Shown here piece after piece: positions 60,073 through 64,000 of a stretch of DNA of 64,000 nt (position 1 is the stretch's first letter; every line of letters starts with the position of its first letter). The notes beneath the pieces are model-generated. The model saw nothing but the letters and a program-made list of their open reading frames with translations. It did no database searches and was not told the origin of the DNA. The DNA lies in assembly GCF_000346465.2 (NCBI RefSeq), contig NC_034012.1:25201107-25265106 (forward strand), in the 5' to 3' direction. Both the position numbers and the translations under genes were made by a program. The stretch is from Prunus persica. Its lineage: Eukaryota; Streptophyta; Magnoliopsida; Rosales; Rosaceae.

Positions 60073-60479
60073 TATATATATATATAAAAGCATTAAGACC
60101 AAAAACCTACCCAACCCCTTCTCTGTTCCCCATCCCAACCCATCATCGGTCGTCACTCCCTCCCTTTCCTCAGCTCATCCTCAACCTCTTCTGTCTACCC
60201 ACTCGTTTGCCCCAACTGAACCTAACCAACAACCCACCCAGTGGCACCCAAACCACAACCCAACCCACCCTACCCCTGACCATACAACCCTAGCAACAAT
60301 CCCATCACAACAAAATTACACAGAACAAACAAAAATGGAGAACCCCACCTGGAGACCCAACCCCTATGATACAATTTGTAACTCTTAGGGGGGCGTTGGC
60401 GGTGGCACAAGAGGGAGACGTTGACAGTTGGCGATGTTGGCTCATGGATATTATGGGCAGTGGCGACCATCGAAACAAC

Positions 60480-60482
<3 letters not shown>

Positions 60483-60550
<68 letters not shown>
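60483..60550. repeat. (CT)n microsatellite
   Basis: About 68 bp of CT repeats; the Leu-Ser frames through it are artefacts. Confidence 0.95.
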
Positions 60551-60552
<2 letters not shown>

Positions 60553-61487
60553 AGACAACAACTAGTTTCAAAAGGGAAAGATAAAACAACCAAATCACCA
60601 AAACATACCATCAAAACAAAACAAAATGGCAGTAACCAAATTCAATTTTTTTATTTTTTAAAATTTAAAAAAGATCTCTCTAAAAGAATCCACCATAAAT
60701 AACCCATTTCCTCCAATATCTTTGTGTGTCTCCATCCTTTCCATCCTAGCTCTTTCTGCATTTATCCACATCTTCCATTTCCTCCACTGCCTTCCAACAT
60801 TAATGGGTCGGTTCGATACTAGCTGTGGGATAGGTTGTGGATTTTTTTGCCCTGTCCATGGTGGAGATTTGGGTTGAGCTTGTTTTTAGTGGGAATTATA
60901 TGGTTATGGAGATGGAGAAAGAGTGTTGGAGATGGAGATGGTGGAAGCCAACGAAATTGAGTGTTGAAGAGAAGGGGCTGGGGTTTGCAGCTCTTAGGTT
61001 TTTTAAAGTTTATTTTATTTTATTTTATTATTTTATATAAAATTAATTTTTTGAGTTGGGTAGTGGGTGGGTTCCACAATGGACACGTCATCAGTTAACG
61101 TCTGACTAAACAGTCAACTTAACGAAATAAATTGGTCAAATTTGAAACTATAGGGTGTAAATTGATGAAATTGAAACTCGGGGGGCCCATATTGAGAATG
61201 ACCCCAAACCTCCAGGGGGTCTTTTGATGTTAATCCTAAAAAAAACTTTTCGAAATATTTATGATTATGCCACTGGGCTTCCACAGATCATAACTTTTCC
61301 GTTATAACTCCGATTTGAGCTCACTACGTGTCTACGGACTCATCTCGACATGCTCTACATTACTAAAATCTCCAAATTCTTTCCTGAACAAAAAGTCAAC
61401 TTTAAACCCATTAAAATATTCTCGGGGTAAAATTATCTTTTACTTGAATATTTTAATAATTAAATATTAATCTAGGATCGGGTTATT

Positions 61488-61951
61488 ACTATTTATCCCC
61501 CTTATAAAAAATTTCGTCCTTTAAATTTCGTAACTGCCTTGGTACATTCTAAATTGCACTCCGACCCCTTAACCTCATAAAAATTACACGACAACCCCAC
61601 ATCTCTAAATTTCTCTGCAACTTGTCCTTGTTCACAAAACAATTTCCAGTTTCTTCCTATTCCTCTTTCAATGCTCACAAGTTCAATTTTACTTTCTCCA
61701 ATCCTCAACATAAAGTTTTTATGTCTCAAGTTATAATTCCTCCCGAACCGTTTATTTCCAACGTGTATACTACATTTTCATATGAAAACCTCAACAAATT
61801 TTTCAAATTTTTATTTTTATTTTTTATGCCTTAAACTCAGCCATGCCGAGAAGGTAAGACAACACAGTGAAACGTGGTGCACTTCACTAAAAATAAGGAT
61901 GCACACGAGGTGCCGAGTCTACAGGAATTTAACCTAATGCTCTAATACCAA
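61488..61951 (-). mobile_element. Deleted interior of the LTR-A element with primer site
   Basis: Only about 460 bp separate the polypurine tract (about 61491-61509) from the primer-binding site TTGGTATTAGAGCATTAGG (61950-61930, minus strand), a variant of the tRNA-Met complement. A 75-codon minus-strand frame (61729-61502) ends in KFKGRNFL and may be a leftover of the end of pol. Thus all enzymatic domains are gone. Confidence 0.72.
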
Positions 61952-62008
61952 ACTGATAGGACCCGACCCAAATTCCACTATGGAATCTGTGTCGAACCCT
62001 ATGCGTGT
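61952..62008 (-). repeat. Stump of the 5' LTR-A
   Basis: TGATAGGACCCGACCCAAAT and the following 37 bases equal the LTR-A terminus, then the next Gypsy element takes over at 62009. Confidence 0.8.
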
Positions 62009-63450
62009 TGATAGGATTTTTGGTACTTGTGCAAACAGAGTTAAAATCACATAAAATACTTGCAAGAATACAAGGCTATTGTAGTATAGATGCTCATGCA
62101 AGGTCGTTTTCCTCAAGGACTAATTAGCAATTTATATAAAAACAAATTCCAAATAACTACTTAAAATAAAAGGTCAAGAAAGATGATTATGAATTTGGTT
62201 GATTCTAAAAACAAATACAATTGAAGGAAAGAGTTTTGAATATCAATTTATAAAAGCACTAGGGTTTCACCATCACCTAGCAATCCTATGAACTTTTACC
62301 AATTACTTATGATTTGCAAACATGCCACTTTGAAGGTTAGGTTTTTCTAATGTATATTCTACTTGGAACCTCCAACACAGAACGTATATCTAACATGCAA
62401 CCCGTCCGGACGTTCGGATCAAATCTGAACATGAAAGATTCATTAAGTTTTGTGAAAACCCTTTGAAAAACCATGCAACCCTTAAGACGTGGTATTCATC
62501 TGAAGTGAAATTACAATTATTAATCACAAGAAGCTAGCATCAATTTCAGGGAACCTTCCGACCAAAATTGCATCCAATTACTTTTCTAAAGATCCTAATG
62601 GTGATCAGGCATTAAGACAATTAGATAGTTTAAAACAGTGATTAACAATTCAAGTAGGCATGCACTCATCATAAGCAATTAAATAAAAATCACATATTCA
62701 TGCTAAGGTTCAAGGCTTCACCCTAGCAAAAGAAATTTAGTTACGCATACTCATAATTGAAATCCAAGAAAATATCATTAAGAAGAAAAGAACGAAAACA
62801 CCTGAAAGTTGTGAAAACTCAAAACCCTAGCAATTGCTCTCCACAAATACAAAGTTCCAAAGTGAAAAAGGGCGTCCCCAATTCCTTGTGAGAAAGAGCT
62901 TAAATACCCCTTAAAACCTAGCTGCCAATGTACAGCTTTTCTATCCCCACAAGGAAACTAATTAAATAAAATAATACTAGGAAATAAAGTCCAAATTGAA
63001 ATAGGAGAATCTGCCCAAAATCTGCCCAGCCATGTTTTGGCCCCAAATCTCCTCCAAATCTGGCCCAAGATAGCTTGTTTTAAAGATAAAAATGTTCTGA
63101 ACACTTCTCTAGAAGGCCACGAACCCATCCGAGGTCATCTTGGGCTCCAAAAACGCAATAACAGCCCAACATGTCACTATTCCAGCACCGCGCACTGCTC
63201 CTTTATTTTGTTGCCAGAAAATAACCGCTTGGAAGAAAAATCTGAAATTTTGGTACGATCAAGCTAAGTGACTCAAGAACGTCTCCAGCTGGAATTACTC
63301 CAAAATTCCTCAATTTGTTTATGTTTTGCTCTAGAGAGAGTCGAAAGTCCTATATTAGAAATATAATTCAAAGTATCAAAATTCTTCCAAAATATTAACC
63401 AAAATATACTAGGAATGAGGTTAAATATATAATATAAAATATGTCCATCA
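62009..63450 (-). mobile_element. Gypsy 3' LTR, about 1.44 kb
   Basis: On the minus strand it begins TGATGGACATATTTTATA, right after AAGCTAAGTTTGGGGGTATT, and ends AAGTACCAAAAATCCTATCA at 62009. Contains an inverse TCCTTGAGGAAAACGACCTT phrase seen near the end of such LTRs. It interrupts the 5' LTR-A. The other LTR and the right-hand target duplication are outside the window. Confidence 0.75.
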
Positions 63451-64000
63451 AAATACCCCCAAACTTAGCTTTTGCTTGTCCTCAAGCGAAACAAGACTCA
63501 AATAAAAACTTAACAGATTAGACATCTGGCTAACACTTAACTAGGACAAAATTTCCATCTTCAAGTTGCAATCCATAGAAAATTTTAAAAACTAGAACAT
63601 CCTTTCAATAGATCCAAGTAATCCCACCACAAAGTCTAAGCTATTTAGACTCAATTAGAAAAGAATTCACAAACTTCTTTCGGTGTAAAGTGAACCATTA
63701 TGGTTATGGAGACTCGACTAAAACCCTTAACTCTCATCCCTTTTATTCATACTTCACACACTCCACACTCTTTTTTTTTTTTTTTTCCATTTCTTTTTTC
63801 TATTTTGTTTTTTGTTTTTATAGTAACAGTAGTGGTTGTGCAATGTTGGTTCCCTTAAGCTTTCGATCCAACCGTCTAGCCAGCTTTAGGTCAATGTCTC
63901 CCAAACCACTCGGGTTTTAGGGCACTAGGTGTAGAACACCCCTAAGGACTTATTAACTCAAGCTGAAAAGGCTACGAAACCAACTAACCACCCTGTCTCA
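63451..64000 (-). mobile_element. 3' interior of the same Gypsy element, running off the right edge
   Basis: Minus strand TTCGCTTGAGGACAAGCAAA directly before the polypurine tract is the same kind of junction as at 46795-46831. The rest is non-coding with a poly-T run (63771-63786). Confidence 0.65.

Larger units (their letters stand above)
55505..61487 (-). mobile_element. LTR-A copy 3: 3' LTR of an internally deleted Gypsy element, with nested insertions
   Basis: Starts TGACAGGACCCGACCCAAAT at 55505 and ends GGATCGGGTTATTACT at 61487, the last A being changed to T. On the minus strand it follows a polypurine-like TTATAAGGGGGATAAATAG (61491-61509). It is 6 kb long because of a 1.1-kb insertion with flanking duplication, a gap, a MITE and several microsatellites. 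No gene. Confidence 0.8.

Noticed and set aside
60421..60702. Leu-Ser and Arg-Glu repeat frames.
   Set aside because: They are translations of a CT/GA microsatellite.

Overview
This is a stretch of nuclear chromosome from a flowering plant, probably a eudicot. Genes have GT-AG (and two GC-AG) introns, there are AG-rich plant microsatellites and TATA promoters, and about 70% of the window is nested transposable-element DNA. The repeat content and the coding sequences recall Rosaceae, but I cannot prove that without a search.

The host genes are few and all are in the first 28 kb. At 153-1907 (minus) lies the 5' part of a two-CxxC zinc-ribbon gene like Arabidopsis At5g63440 (STEEP1/UPF0235 type). 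It is divergent from an intact elongation factor eEF1B-beta gene at 2909-4469 (plus), and a ~310-bp shared promoter holds site II (TGGGCC) motifs and a telo-box. At 20261-21902 (minus) is a five-exon HhH-GPD DNA glycosylase (At3g47830-like). At 22713-23504 (plus) is a single-exon lysine-rich protein of unknown function. At 24386-26447 (minus, with a 5'UTR exon near 27.9 kb) is a DYAD/SWITCH1-AMEIOTIC1 family gene (At5g23610-like). A broken FtsH-like fragment sits at 5.06-5.30 kb.

Between 5.3 and 18 kb is a nest: copia and TRIM-like remnants, then an AT-rich array (6570-17930) of degenerate repeats, each carrying a hairpin of the form AGTATAGCCnnnnGGCTATACT. Three LTR insertions interrupt that array: LTR-A at 7324-11822 (TSD TTAAT), LTR-B at 12432-13993 (TSD AAATT) and LTR-A in inverse orientation at 14328-16883 (TSD TTAAT). 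LTR-A copy 1 itself holds a ~1-kb hAT-like non-autonomous element with an 8-bp TSD.

From 28694 to 35664 is a structurally complete, recent but non-autonomous LTR retrotransposon: 202-204-bp LTRs, TSD TTATA, primer binding site and polypurine tract. It has no gag-pol. Instead it carries an antisense 183-residue coiled-coil frame, a ~60-bp hairpin minisatellite, and a captured, internally inverted fragment of a bZIP17/28-like gene. A second, older copy lies at 51.94-55.50 kb. Next comes a decayed hAT (DUF4371-type) transposase gene at 35992-39967, split by a second LTR-B solo LTR (37527-39088, TSD CCAAT).

The segment 42.3-46.2 kb is a rearranged, non-functional endogenous caulimovirid (pararetrovirus) relic: coat-protein-like, coiled-coil, retropepsin and reverse-transcriptase pieces, an initiator tRNA-Met binding site, one duplicated block and an inversion. 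The right third (46.2-64 kb) is Gypsy LTR DNA: a 3' end with LTR at 46832-48092, another LTR-A variant, an internally deleted LTR-A element (55505-62008, with an N gap at 58044-58203, a 1.1-kb TIR insert and a MITE), and the 3' end of another Gypsy element running off the right edge. I see no tRNA, rRNA or CRISPR.
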